From: Marinomonas sp. TW1
Lineage (GTDB): Bacteria; Pseudomonadota; Gammaproteobacteria; Pseudomonadales; Marinomonadaceae
Reading direction: 5' to 3'
Assembly: GCF_001625355.1 (NCBI RefSeq)
Contig: NZ_JSEE01000012.1
Coordinates: forward strand, 84,110 to 148,109
Length of the DNA: 64,000 nt
This document shows positions 36,154-46,001 of the stretch, in pieces. A program made the position numbers and the translations under genes. A model generated the notes under the pieces. The model had not been told where the DNA came from. It made no database searches and worked only from the letters and a program-made list of their open reading frames with translations. The number at the start of each line of letters is the position of its first letter. Positions within the stretch are counted from its first letter, which is position 1.

Positions 36154-38061
36154 TTACAGAGTTAAACGACGAACATCGCTTAACAATGAGTTCAAGTAAG
36201 TCAAGAAGCGACCCGCATCGCCACCATTGATTGCTCTGTGGTCATAAGACAAGCACAAAGGCAACATGGTGCGAGGCTCGAAGTCTTTACCGTTCCAGCG
36301 TGGCTCGATGTCGGCTTTAGACACACCAAGAATACCCACTTCAGGACAGTTAACAATTGGAGTAAAACCAGTACCACCAATCGCACCAAGACTAGAAATG
36401 GTGAAACAACCACCTTGCATATCAGCAGGTTTAAGCTGCTTATCAAGGGCCTTCTTAATCAACTCACCGGCCTCTTTTGCAATCTGTACGACTGATTTCT
36501 TGTCAACATCACGTAATACAGGCACAACAAGCCCAACTGGTGAATCAACAGCAATACCGATGTTGACATAGTGCTTCTGCACATAGCTTTCACCGTCTGC
36601 CATCAAAGACACATTAAACGCTGGATTAGCCACCATGGCCTGAGCAACCGCTTTGATCAAGAATGGCAGTGGTGTCAATTTCACACCTTGTTTTTCCATT
36701 TCAGGCTTCAAGCCTTTACGGAAGGCTTCCAAATTCGAGATATCGGCTTTATCAAACTGAGTGACTTGCGGCACAACCAAAGAGTTGCGAACCATGTTCT
36801 CAGCGGTCAATCGCTGGATCTTGCTCATCTTAACAATTTCAATTTCACCGAACTTGCTAAAGTCTTGATCCGGTACCGTTGGCAAACCAGCGCCAGAATT
36901 AGCACCAGCAGCAGGTGCTACTACCGCCTTCTGTACGGCCGCTTTAACGTAAGCATGCAGATCTTCTTTCAAGATACGGCCACGAGGACCTGTCGCTCGA
37001 ACAAGTGATAAATCCACACCCAACTCACGAGCCAACATGCGGACAGCAGGGCCAGCGTGAACTTTTTTGGATGGTTCAGTTAATACAGCAGATTGATCAA
37101 CAGCAGGGGCCGCCGCTTTTGGCTGACTTGCTGCTGGCGCTTCGGCTTTCTTCTCTGGCGCTGACGCTGTTACTTGTGTCGTAGGTGCTGAAACAGCGCC
37201 TTCCACTTCAAGCTCTAGGATCAAATCACCTTCAGAAACCTGGTCACCCTCTTTTATAGAGATAGACTTCACTTTACCGGATTTAGGCGCAGGAATATCC
37301 ATTGATGCTTTGTCTGTTTCAAGCACGATAATGGAATCACCCTCTTTGACCTCATCACCAGCCGCAACCGCCACTTCGATGACATCCACACCTTCAGCAC
37401 CACCAATATCAGGCACCTTAACGGATTCAACACCACCAGAAGTCGCAACAGGCGCCGCTTCGGCTGCTTGTTGAGCAGGCTCAGCAACCTTTTCAGAGAC
37501 GGCAGCAGATTCCGTTACCATGGTTAAAATGGCACTTCCTTCTGACACTGTATCGCCCACTTTGATTGAGATAGCGCCAACTTTGCCAGTGAACGGTGAA
37601 GGAATATCCATTGACGCTTTATCCGTTTCAAGAACGATTAAAGAATCACCTTCTTCTACCTGATCCCCTTCAGCAATACAAAGCTCTATCACTTCGACGT
37701 CCGTGGCACCGCCAATATCAGGCACAACAACGTGTTGCTCACTAGACGCGGCAGCAGGTGTAGGTGCAGCACTAGGTTCAGCCGTTTTTTCCGCTTCAGC
37801 AGGTTGATCCACACTAACAGAACCTTCAAGCTCGATCACTAGAACTTCATCACCTTCAGACACTTTATCGCCTTCAGCAACGGAAATTTTCGTTACTTTA
37901 CCTGCTTGCGATGAAGGCACATCCATTGAAGCCTTATCCGTTTCTAAAACAATAATTGATTGGTCAACTTCAATAATGTCGCCAACCTTAACACTGACCT
38001 CGATAACTTCGACATCAGTCGCACCGCCAATATCCGGTACTCGAATGATTTCAGTACTCAC
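36154..38061 (-). CDS. aceF: Dihydrolipoamide acetyltransferase, E2 of pyruvate dehydrogenase
   Basis: 635 residues. Core enzyme of the pyruvate dehydrogenase complex; carries acetyl groups to CoA. There are three N-terminal lipoyl domains, each with the lipoylated lysine in ETDKASMD (near residues 45, 148 and 250), joined by Ala/Pro-rich linkers; then the E1/E3-binding domain (AGPAVRMLARELGVDL near 330); then the catalytic domain with the His-Asp motif in SYDHRAINGGDAGRFL near the C-terminus. It follows aceE by 89 bases. lpd is not in the window. Confidence 0.96.
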   Translation of the reverse strand: MSTEIIRVPDIGGATDVEVIEVSVKVGDIIEVDQSIIVLETDKASMDVPSSQAGKVTKISVAEGDKVSEGDEVLVIELEGSVSVDQPAEAEKTAEPSAAPTPAAASSEQHVVVPDIGGATDVEVIELCIAEGDQVEEGDSLIVLETDKASMDIPSPFTGKVGAISIKVGDTVSEGSAILTMVTESAAVSEKVAEPAQQAAEAAPVATSGGVESVKVPDIGGAEGVDVIEVAVAAGDEVKEGDSIIVLETDKASMDIPAPKSGKVKSISIKEGDQVSEGDLILELEVEGAVSAPTTQVTASAPEKKAEAPAASQPKAAAPAVDQSAVLTEPSKKVHAGPAVRMLARELGVDLSLVRATGPRGRILKEDLHAYVKAAVQKAVVAPAAGANSGAGLPTVPDQDFSKFGEIEIVKMSKIQRLTAENMVRNSLVVPQVTQFDKADISNLEAFRKGLKPEMEKQGVKLTPLPFLIKAVAQAMVANPAFNVSLMADGESYVQKHYVNIGIAVDSPVGLVVPVLRDVDKKSVVQIAKEAGELIKKALDKQLKPADMQGGCFTISSLGAIGGTGFTPIVNCPEVGILGVSKADIEPRWNGKDFEPRTMLPLCLSYDHRAINGGDAGRFLTYLNSLLSDVRRLTL

Positions 38062-38104
38062 AGAAATCTCCTTTGTCGTTTAGACGCATCAAACTTAAAA
38101 TCTT

Positions 38105-38132
38105 ATCTGGTTTTGATGATTCAAAACCAGAT
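38105..38132 (-). other. Hairpin in the aceE-aceF intercistronic gap
   Basis: ATCTGGTTTTGA and TCAAAACCAGAT form a perfect 12-base-pair stem with a 4-base loop, 18 bases after the aceE stop. No strong T run follows on the minus strand, so it may set the E1:E2 ratio through partial termination or mRNA protection. Confidence 0.6.
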
Positions 38133-38150
38133 ACCTAGCTTGTCAAGTAA

Positions 38151-40817
38151 TTAGCAAATAACTGGGTTTGGCTTCTCAGGATCTAAACCAAACTTGGCAA
38201 TCGCCTCACTAACTACGGATGCATCAATCACACCGTCTTTCGCCAGTGCATTCAAGGCAGAAACAACAACCCAGTAACGGTTGATCTCAAAGAAATGACG
38301 CAATTGAGCGCGTGTATCGCTTCGACCGAAACCATCGGTTCCAAGTACATTATAAGTACCTTTAACAAATGGGCGGATTTGATCTGCAAACAACTTCATA
38401 TGATCAGTTGACGCAATCACAGGCCCTTTGCCGTCTAAGCAAGTTTCAACATAAGACTGGCGTTGATCTGCTTCAGGGTGAAGCATATTCCAACGACTCG
38501 CATCCAAACCTTCACGACGCAATTCATTGAAAGAGGTTACACTCCAAACATCAGAGTTCACACCGAAGTCGTTAAATAAGATTTCCGCCGCCGCTTCCAC
38601 TTCACGAAGAATGACGCCAGAACCAAGCAATTGAACCTGCTTCTTATGGGTTTTCTTAGTGTGTGATTTCAGCTTATACATGCCTTTCAGAATGCCGTCT
38701 TCGACACCTTCTGGCATATCTTCATGAGCGTAGTTCTCATTCATCACCGTTAGGTAATAAAACACACTCTCTTTTTCTTTGTACATACGACGTAAGCCAT
38801 CTTGAACGATAACAGCCACTTCGTAAGAATAAGTAGGGTCGTAAGAAATACAGTTTGGAATCGTACCTGCCAAGATGTGTGAGTGACCATCTTCGTGCTG
38901 TAGACCTTCGCCGTTTAGCGTTGTACGACCTGCCGTAGCACCAATCAAGAAGCCACGCGCCTGAGAATCACCCGCTGCCCACGCCAAGTCACCAACACGT
39001 TGGAAACCAAACATAGAGTAGTAGATGTACACAGGAATCATAGGTAGATTGCTGTTACTGTAAGACGTTGCTAGTGCCAACCAAGAAGAGAATGCCCCAG
39101 CTTCGTTGATACCCTCTTGGAGAATCTGCCCGTCTTGTGACTCTTTGTAGTACATGATTTGAGTATGATCATGTGGTGTATAACGCTGACCTTCAGAAGA
39201 GTAAATACCCAACTGACGGAACATACCTTCCATACCGAAAGTACGCGCTTCATCGGCAAGAATCGGCACAACACGTGGACCAATCTGCTTATCTTTCACC
39301 ATCACGTTCAAGGCACGAACAAACGCCATAGTTGTCGAAATCTCACGACCTTTAGTACCAGCAATCTGCGCTTTGAACGCTTCTAAAGAAGGTACTTCAA
39401 GTGCTTCACAATCACGACGACGAATTGGGAAATCACCATGCAATTCTTTACGACGTGAGCGTAAGTATTGCATTTCTGGGCTGTCTTCAGCTGGCTTGTA
39501 ATAAGGTAAGTCTTTCAGCTCTTCATCACTGATTGGAATACCAAATTTATCACGGAACTGAGCAAGAGATTCTTCGTCAAGTTTTTTAGTCTGGTGAGCC
39601 GTATTTTGCGCTTCAGCAGCCTTAAACATACCGTAACCCTTGACAGTTTGTGCCAAGACAACAGTCGGTTGACCTTTATGAGAAGTCGCTTCTTTATAAG
39701 CCGCATAAACTTTGTATGGATCGTGACCACCGCGATTAAGATTCATAATCTCATCGTCAGTCATGTCTTTGACCATTTCTAGCAATTCAGGGTACTTACC
39801 GAAGAAATGCTCACGAGTATAAGCACCACCATTCGCTTTGTAGTTCTGCAGTTCGCCATCGCACACTTCATTCATGCGCTTAACAAGCAAACCTTTTGTG
39901 TCTTTTTCGAACAAAGGATCCCAATGACGACCCCAAAGACACTTAACAACGTTCCAACCAGCACCTCGGAAGACACCTTCCAATTCTTGAACGATTTTGC
40001 TGTTACCACGAACCGGTCCATCAAGACGCTGTAAGTTACAGTTGATCACGAAAATTAAGTTATCTAGCTTTTCACGGCCAGCAAGAGCAATGGCACCCAA
40101 AGATTCTGGCTCATCGCACTCACCATCACCAAGGAAAGCCCAAACTTTACGATCACCCTGATCGATCAAGCCACGGCTGTGCTGATACTTCATCACATGA
40201 GCTTGATAAATGGCTTGTAGAGGCCCAAGCCCCATAGAAACCGTTGGGAACTGCCAGTAATCTGGCATCAACCATGGATGAGGATAAGAAGAGATACCTT
40301 TACCATCTACTTCACGACGGAAATTATCAAGCTGTTCATCAGTCAAACGACCTTCAATGTATGAACGAGCATAAATTCCTGGGGAAATATGGCCTTGGAA
40401 AAACACCATATCTGCTTCTTGCTTACCGTCATTACCACGGAAAAAGTGGTTAAAGCCGATATCATACAAGGTTGCAGCAGATGAAAAACTGGTAATGTGG
40501 CCACCAAGCGTAGAATCCGCTCGGTTTGCTTTCATTACCATTGCCAATGCATTCCAGCGAATGATTGAACGAATACGACGTTCCATAAAGATGTCACCTG
40601 GAAGAGGTGCTTCATCTTCTGGTGCTATCGTATTGCGATATGGCGTTGTAATAGAAGCTGGTAGTGAAGTGCCCGCTTTAGAGGCTTCACCAGTCAGACG
40701 GTTTAAAATGTATTGCGCGCGATCAGGACCTTCTTCGCGAAGGACAGACTCAAGCGCATCGATCCACTCTTTTGTTTCAATTGGATCGATGTCTTCGAGA
40801 ATATGCTGCTCAGTCAT
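38151..40817 (-). CDS. aceE: Pyruvate dehydrogenase E1 component
   Basis: 888 residues, the homodimeric gammaproteobacterial type. Thiamine-diphosphate enzyme that decarboxylates pyruvate and acetylates the E2 lipoyl arm. The ThDP motif is in FLGDGECDEPESLGAIALAGREKL in pieces near residue 230, and SYPHPWLMPDYWQFPTVSMGLGP, GDLAWAAGDSQARGFLIGATAGRTTLNGEGLQHEDGHS (read in pieces) are all typical. First gene of aceE-aceF. It has a long leader with a strong hairpin; no pdhR gene or clear PdhR box is visible. Confidence 0.96.
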   Translation of the reverse strand: MTEQHILEDIDPIETKEWIDALESVLREEGPDRAQYILNRLTGEASKAGTSLPASITTPYRNTIAPEDEAPLPGDIFMERRIRSIIRWNALAMVMKANRADSTLGGHITSFSSAATLYDIGFNHFFRGNDGKQEADMVFFQGHISPGIYARSYIEGRLTDEQLDNFRREVDGKGISSYPHPWLMPDYWQFPTVSMGLGPLQAIYQAHVMKYQHSRGLIDQGDRKVWAFLGDGECDEPESLGAIALAGREKLDNLIFVINCNLQRLDGPVRGNSKIVQELEGVFRGAGWNVVKCLWGRHWDPLFEKDTKGLLVKRMNEVCDGELQNYKANGGAYTREHFFGKYPELLEMVKDMTDDEIMNLNRGGHDPYKVYAAYKEATSHKGQPTVVLAQTVKGYGMFKAAEAQNTAHQTKKLDEESLAQFRDKFGIPISDEELKDLPYYKPAEDSPEMQYLRSRRKELHGDFPIRRRDCEALEVPSLEAFKAQIAGTKGREISTTMAFVRALNVMVKDKQIGPRVVPILADEARTFGMEGMFRQLGIYSSEGQRYTPHDHTQIMYYKESQDGQILQEGINEAGAFSSWLALATSYSNSNLPMIPVYIYYSMFGFQRVGDLAWAAGDSQARGFLIGATAGRTTLNGEGLQHEDGHSHILAGTIPNCISYDPTYSYEVAVIVQDGLRRMYKEKESVFYYLTVMNENYAHEDMPEGVEDGILKGMYKLKSHTKKTHKKQVQLLGSGVILREVEAAAEILFNDFGVNSDVWSVTSFNELRREGLDASRWNMLHPEADQRQSYVETCLDGKGPVIASTDHMKLFADQIRPFVKGTYNVLGTDGFGRSDTRAQLRHFFEINRYWVVVSALNALAKDGVIDASVVSEAIAKFGLDPEKPNPVIC

Positions 40818-41698
40818 CGTGTTAATAACTCCCGCTATTAGAACAGATACTTAACCTTCAAATAATCAGTGTTGCTAACCATTTAAAAGCTACTTAAACG
40901 AGCCAGAAATGAACGGTGTGTTGCACCATTTATTTCAGTCGACCTAGATAAAACGACACCCTACTCGTTTGAGCTAGCGTGTCGTTTTATCTGCACCAAT
41001 GGTCATAGTTTTTGTTTTAATTTTTTACCATTGAATCAACCACCAGCTGAAATACGCTGGTCGGCTCGCTTCCAATTTGAGTCTGGTTCAACAGACCCTT
41101 CATTTATTTTTCACCTCAGCAGCATGACTAACTGAGAATGAAAATACAAAGTTTCATTACTGTATAATGAAAGTAGAAAGCGCAAATAAAGTGTTACTTC
41201 ACTTTAGTCTAACCAATCTAAATTAGGCTATTTTTTGTCTTATGCTCTTCTAATTCGGGCGTAAGATTAACACCTAAACAAGAAATCTCATAGACAAACT
41301 ACGCAACAAGCATAGATCAAGACCACTTTTGTAGCTTTAAAACATGACGTTTTACTGACACAAATCCATGTAAAGTCCGACCAATTCGGCCTCAGTCTAA
41401 CTGCAAAACAAGCAATTCACAAAATAAATGCAGACTATAAGTCATATCAATAAGGGCATAATCGCTCACAACTTGATCTATATACACTTAAAACTTGTTA
41501 TAAAATTACATGAACACCCACCCTTTTAACGGCATTTTGAACACCTTCCCTCACATTCACTGAGTATATTTTGCTTAATTCAGATACGAATTCAGCTGAA
41601 TGTCATATAAATCAATCATAATGATCAATTCAGCACTGACGATTTGTGAATATAAAGCTACAATAGTGAATTCAAAAATGCGCATTATAGGACTGTAC
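40818..41698. other. 880-base divergent gap between aceE and nadC
   Basis: A+T-rich, no convincing gene on either strand. Besides the hairpin at 40946-40992 it holds an 8-base inverted repeat TTTCATTA/TAATGAAA (41152-41172) with a TATAAT (41163-41168), a candidate plus-strand promoter, and a 12-base palindrome ATTCAGCTGAAT at 41590-41601 about 100 bases before nadC. I see no further structure. Confidence 0.5.
40946..40992. other. Long perfect inverted repeat in the aceE leader
   Basis: AGATAAAACGACAC (40946-40959) and GTGTCGTTTTATCT (40979-40992) form a perfect 14-base-pair stem over a 19-base loop, 130-175 bases upstream of aceE. Neither strand shows a proper T run, so it may be a leader structure or an operator. 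Confidence 0.55.
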
Positions 41699-42550
41699 AT
41701 GACCCCTTTGGACGCTCAATTAATTGAGCATATTCAAACTCAGGTTGCTTTTGCACTTAAAGAAGATATTGGTAGTGGCGACATTACGGCGCAACTGATT
41801 CCAGATGATCAACACATTACTGCCAACCTCATCAGTCGAGAAGACGCGGTACTCTGTGGTCAAGCTTGGGCCAACGAAGTATTTCATCAACTTGGAAAGG
41901 ATGTCACTCTAACCTGGCATCATCAAGACGGTGATCTAATCTCTGCCAATCAAGTATTCCTAACCATTAAGGGGCACGCTCGAACCATTTTAACGGGCGA
42001 GAGAACCGCTCTTAACTACATTCAAAGCCTCTCCTATACCGCCACTGTTACACGCCAATATTGCAAGTTGGTGGAAGACACGACATTAACCATATTGGAT
42101 ACTCGTAAAACCATCCCAGGAATGCGTTTAGCACAGAAATACGCGGTGACCACTGGTGGTGGGAAAAATCATCGTATTGGCTTATATGATGCTTTCTTGA
42201 TCAAAGAAAATCACATTATGGCCGCAGGCTCCATCCCGAATGCAGTGGCTATGGCAAAACAAATTGCACCAGGTAAAACCATCGAAGTGGAAACAGAAAA
42301 TCTGGAAGAAGTCGCCGAGGCCGTTAAAGCGGGTGCTGACATCATCATGTTAGATAACTTTTCCTACGACGACATGCGCAAAGCCGTTCAACAATACCAA
42401 GGCTCAGTAAAATTTGAAGCTTCTGGCAACATGGACAAACAACGCTTGCCAGAAGTGGCTAAAACCGGTGTTGATTTTGTGTCTATAGGCGCATTGACAA
42501 AACATGTCACTGCCATCGACTTATCTTTACGTGTATCTCAGGAGTCATGA
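41699..42550 (+). CDS. nadC: Nicotinate-nucleotide pyrophosphorylase (quinolinate phosphoribosyltransferase)
   Basis: 283 residues. Converts quinolinate and PRPP to nicotinate mononucleotide in NAD synthesis. ALKEDIGSGDITAQLI, LNYIQSLSYTATVTR, DTRKTIPGMRLAQKYAV and GGGKNHRIGLYDAFLIKENH are diagnostic. Start is the ATG at 41699 with AGGA seven bases upstream; an earlier in-frame start at 41600 has no homology. The stop overlaps the ackA start by four bases. In many relatives nadC lies next to the pilA genes; here ackA, pta and one other gene come between. Confidence 0.95.
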   Translation: MTPLDAQLIEHIQTQVAFALKEDIGSGDITAQLIPDDQHITANLISREDAVLCGQAWANEVFHQLGKDVTLTWHHQDGDLISANQVFLTIKGHARTILTGERTALNYIQSLSYTATVTRQYCKLVEDTTLTILDTRKTIPGMRLAQKYAVTTGGGKNHRIGLYDAFLIKENHIMAAGSIPNAVAMAKQIAPGKTIEVETENLEEVAEAVKAGADIIMLDNFSYDDMRKAVQQYQGSVKFEASGNMDKQRLPEVAKTGVDFVSIGALTKHVTAIDLSLRVSQES

Positions 42551-43743
42551 TGAAAGACAGTATTCTAGTAATTAATTGCGGTAGTTCATCATTGAAATTC
42601 GCCATCTTAGCGAACGCCGGACAAGATACTTTAATGGAAGGCATTGCCGACCAACTGGGTTCAGATACCAGCACAATTACGTTTAAATACCAAGGTGAAA
42701 AGCATCAAAAACCACTTGCCGTAGGCAATCACGAGTACGCAGTAAAAGAAATAAAAGCCTGGCTTGATCTTCATCCAGAAATCAATGATTCCTTAGTGGG
42801 AATTGGGCACCGTATCGTTCACGGTGGTGAAACCTTCAATCAATCCGTATTAATCAATCAAGAAGTCATTAATGGCATTCAAGAATGTGCCAGTTTAGCG
42901 CCTCTTCATAGCCCTGCGCATTTAAAAGGCATCGATGTTTCCTTGGCGTTGTTTCCAGGGGTGCCACAGGCTGCCGTATTTGACACTTCGTTCCACCAAA
43001 GTCTGTCAAAAGAACAGTTTCTATACCCAATCCCAATGGATCTCTACCGCGAGCACCACTTTCGTAAATATGGTTTTCATGGCACAAGCTATCGCTACAT
43101 CAACCAACAGCTTGATAAATTGGCACCGGGTAGCGATCAACAAGGCGTTCTTGTCGCTCACCTTGGCAATGGTGCGAGCACTTGTGCCATTAATAAGGGG
43201 AAATCATCAGACACCAGCATGGGAATTACGCCTCTCGAAGGTCTAATGATGGGAACACGCTCCGGTAGCCTAGATCCAAGTTTGTTAACTTTCATCATGA
43301 AAGCCAAACACCTTTCTGCTGAAGAAGCACTGGATGTACTCAACAAGAAAAGTGGCCTACTCGGCGTGTCTGAATTATCAAATGATTGTCGAACACTAGA
43401 AGACGCCATGATCTCAGGCGATGAGAGAGCCAAATTGGCGCTTGATATGTTTGCTGTTCGTACCGCCAAATACCTAGTCAGTACCGCCACAACTTTAGAA
43501 AGTATTGATCACTTGGTCTTCACTGGTGGTATCGGCGAGAATTCAGTCTATCTTCGCAACGCCATTTGCCAACAACTCCGTGCCTTTAATATTAAGTTGG
43601 ATGATAGCCTAAACAATCATGCCCCTCGCGGTGAAGTATCAAACATAAGCGCCGAGGATAGCCACACTCAAGTGTGGATCATCCCAACAAATGAAGAGCT
43701 TATGATTGCAATGGATACCATTAGCTTGATACAAGGCTTATAA
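42547..43743 (+). CDS. ackA: Acetate kinase
   Basis: 398 residues. Interconverts acetate plus ATP with acetyl phosphate. ILVINCGSSSLKFAIL at the start, GHRIVHGGE, FDTSFHQSL, RKYGFHGTSYRY, AHLGNGASTCAI and FTGGIGENS follow the ASKHA-fold acetate kinase pattern. AGGAG lies just before two adjacent ATGs (42547 and 42550). It overlaps nadC by four bases and is followed by pta after 45 bases. Confidence 0.95.
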   Translation: MMKDSILVINCGSSSLKFAILANAGQDTLMEGIADQLGSDTSTITFKYQGEKHQKPLAVGNHEYAVKEIKAWLDLHPEINDSLVGIGHRIVHGGETFNQSVLINQEVINGIQECASLAPLHSPAHLKGIDVSLALFPGVPQAAVFDTSFHQSLSKEQFLYPIPMDLYREHHFRKYGFHGTSYRYINQQLDKLAPGSDQQGVLVAHLGNGASTCAINKGKSSDTSMGITPLEGLMMGTRSGSLDPSLLTFIMKAKHLSAEEALDVLNKKSGLLGVSELSNDCRTLEDAMISGDERAKLALDMFAVRTAKYLVSTATTLESIDHLVFTGGIGENSVYLRNAICQQLRAFNIKLDDSLNNHAPRGEVSNISAEDSHTQVWIIPTNEELMIAMDTISLIQGL

Positions 43744-43788
43744 CAGGTTCAGCCCACTACTTAATGGACTAACATAGGATTCTAAGAT

Positions 43789-45885
43789 ATGACAATTAAC
43801 GTACTTATGACAGTTCCAACAGGACCAGGTGTTGGCTTAACATCCGTTTCGGTTGGTCTCGTTCGAGCCCTTGAGCAACAAGGCCTAAAAGCCAGTTTCT
43901 TCAAACCGGTTGCTCAACCTCAACCAGGCGATAAAGGCCCAGATAAGTCGACTGCTATGGTGTCTCAAGGCTCTTCCTTAACACCAGCCGAACCGATCCC
44001 ATTGCATGAAGCTGAACGCTTTCTTTATAACGACAACATTGATGAGCTGATGGAAGAAATCGTTGGCCGCTTCCAAGCCAGTGTTGAGCCTGATTCGACC
44101 GTTATTGTCGAAGGTTTGGCTCAGATTGCCGGACACCCATATGCTACCCGTTTAAATAAAGCCATTGCTCGAACGTTAGACGCAGGCTTAGTACTGGTAA
44201 CCGCTCCGAACAACATGCGCGTTAATGAACTGGAACATCACGTCGAAATTGCCGCAGGCTCTTACGGCGGCATTAAAGCAGAGGATGTCATTGGCTGTAT
44301 TTTGAACAAGACCACTCCTGGCTCACTAGGAGTAAAATCTTATGGCGACTTGTTTGCCCAACGCGGCATCTTCAAACGCAACTTCAGTTTGCTTGGCCAA
44401 ATTCCATCAGCCGATGAACTGACGTTTCCGAGGGTAAAAGACGTTGCGGACTTTTTAGGCGCAAACATTGTCAACGCTGGTGAGATGGAAACTCGTCGAG
44501 TGCAATCTTATACGCTCTGCGCGCGAGGCGTTGAGAATGTATTAGAGGCATTAAAACCTGGCGTTTTGGTATTCACACCAGGTGACCGTACTGACGTCAT
44601 TATGGCCACCGCCATTGCCGCTCTAAACGACATCAAAATAGCGGCCCTAGTCGTCACTGGCGGCTACCAACCCAGCGAAGCCTTGATGTCACTTTGTGGT
44701 AAAGCCATGGCCAAAGGTCTACCTGTGCTATCCGTTAATTCTAATAGCTGGGAAACCGTGATCAACATGCAATCTTTCAACCAAGAAATCCCACTGGATG
44801 ATAAAGAACGCGTGTCTATGGTAAAAGAACACATAGCACGCTGTATTGATCATGACTGGATTAATTCTTTTGCTCTCAATCAAGAAGAAAGAAAGCTGTC
44901 TCCACCAGCGTTCCGTTTCCGTTTAATTGAATTGGCCCGTTCGCTAAACAAACGCATTGTGCTTCCAGAAGGGGAAGAAATTCGCACCATTCAAGCGGCC
45001 TCTATTTGTGCTGAACGAGGCATCGCACGTTGTACCCTACTTGGCAATGAACAAGAAATTCTTCGTACGGCTCAAAACAACGGCATCGAATTAAGTCATG
45101 GCGTTGAAATTTTAGACCCCGCCAGCATTTTGGAGCGCTATGTTAGCCCAATGGTCGAACTGCGTAAAAATCGCGGATTAACAGACATAGTGGCTCGCGA
45201 ACAACTCGAAGACAACGTTGTTTTAGGCACGATGATGCTACAAACCGGCGATGTGGACGGCTTGGTATCAGGCGCCGTTCACACCACAGCGAACACCATT
45301 CGCCCAGCCCTACAATTAATTAAAACGTCGCCAGATGCCAGCTTAGTGTCTTCTGTTTTCTTCATGTGCTTACCTGATCAGGTCTTGGTATATGGCGATT
45401 GCGCCATTAATCCAGATCCTAGTGCCGAACAGCTTGCTGAAATTGCCATTCAAAGTGCGGACTCGGCTAGCGCATTTGGCATTACCCCCAAAGTGGCTAT
45501 GATCAGCTACAGCACTGGCGGTTCAGGCACGGGTAACGATGTGGATAAAGTACGTGAAGCGACAGAGATCGCTCAGCGACTTCGTCCTGATCTATTAATT
45601 GATGGCCCATTACAATATGATGCCGCGATCATGGAAAAAGTCGCCAAACAGAAAGCGCCTAATAGTAAAGTCGCGGGGAAAGCCACAGTGTTTGTTTTCC
45701 CTGATTTGAATACGGGCAATACCACGTACAAAGCAGTACAACGAAGTGCAGACGTAGTCAGTATTGGCCCGATGCTACAAGGCATTCGCAAGCCAGTAAA
45801 CGATTTGTCTCGTGGTGCCTTGGTGGATGATATTGTCTACACCATCGCGATCACCGCCATTCAAGCGGGTAAAATCAAATCTTAG
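43789..45885 (+). CDS. pta: Phosphate acetyltransferase, long form
   Basis: 698 residues. Converts acetyl-CoA and phosphate to acetyl phosphate. This is the long form: an N-terminal P-loop-like domain with a cobyrinic-acid-synthase-type fold (TVPTGPGVGLTSVSVGLVRAL), a DRTGG domain (TPGDRTDVIMATAIAA near residue 265), and the catalytic PTA_PTB domain from ~370 (NKRIVLPEGEEIRTIQAA, SGAVHTTANTIRPALQ, ISYSTGGSGTGNDVDKV). With ackA it makes the acetate overflow and acetate-use route. A strong hairpin follows. Confidence 0.95.
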   Translation: MTINVLMTVPTGPGVGLTSVSVGLVRALEQQGLKASFFKPVAQPQPGDKGPDKSTAMVSQGSSLTPAEPIPLHEAERFLYNDNIDELMEEIVGRFQASVEPDSTVIVEGLAQIAGHPYATRLNKAIARTLDAGLVLVTAPNNMRVNELEHHVEIAAGSYGGIKAEDVIGCILNKTTPGSLGVKSYGDLFAQRGIFKRNFSLLGQIPSADELTFPRVKDVADFLGANIVNAGEMETRRVQSYTLCARGVENVLEALKPGVLVFTPGDRTDVIMATAIAALNDIKIAALVVTGGYQPSEALMSLCGKAMAKGLPVLSVNSNSWETVINMQSFNQEIPLDDKERVSMVKEHIARCIDHDWINSFALNQEERKLSPPAFRFRLIELARSLNKRIVLPEGEEIRTIQAASICAERGIARCTLLGNEQEILRTAQNNGIELSHGVEILDPASILERYVSPMVELRKNRGLTDIVAREQLEDNVVLGTMMLQTGDVDGLVSGAVHTTANTIRPALQLIKTSPDASLVSSVFFMCLPDQVLVYGDCAINPDPSAEQLAEIAIQSADSASAFGITPKVAMISYSTGGSGTGNDVDKVREATEIAQRLRPDLLIDGPLQYDAAIMEKVAKQKAPNSKVAGKATVFVFPDLNTGNTTYKAVQRSADVVSIGPMLQGIRKPVNDLSRGALVDDIVYTIAITAIQAGKIKS

Positions 45886-45893
45886 CTTAGCCC

Positions 45894-45940
45894 TGATTGT
45901 CCAATCCGGATCATTTCACGAAAACCGGATTGGACAATCA
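45894..45940 (+). terminator. Strong hairpin after pta, probable terminator
   Basis: TGATTGTCCAATCCGG and CCGGATTGGACAATCA pair over 16 bases without mismatch, with a 15-base loop, starting nine bases after the pta stop. The T tract is poor (TCAGTTTG), so termination may need Rho or the hairpin may be a stability element. Confidence 0.6.
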
Positions 45941-46001
45941 TCAGTTTGCCGATTAATATTTAACCATTCACAATAAATTACATTTGTAGGTGGTGAGTAT
46001 T

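Noticed and set aside
40818..41100. PdhR operator upstream of aceE
   Set aside because: ACCAATGGT at about 40995 shows only partial likeness to the ATTGGTNNNACCAAT type box, with wrong spacing.
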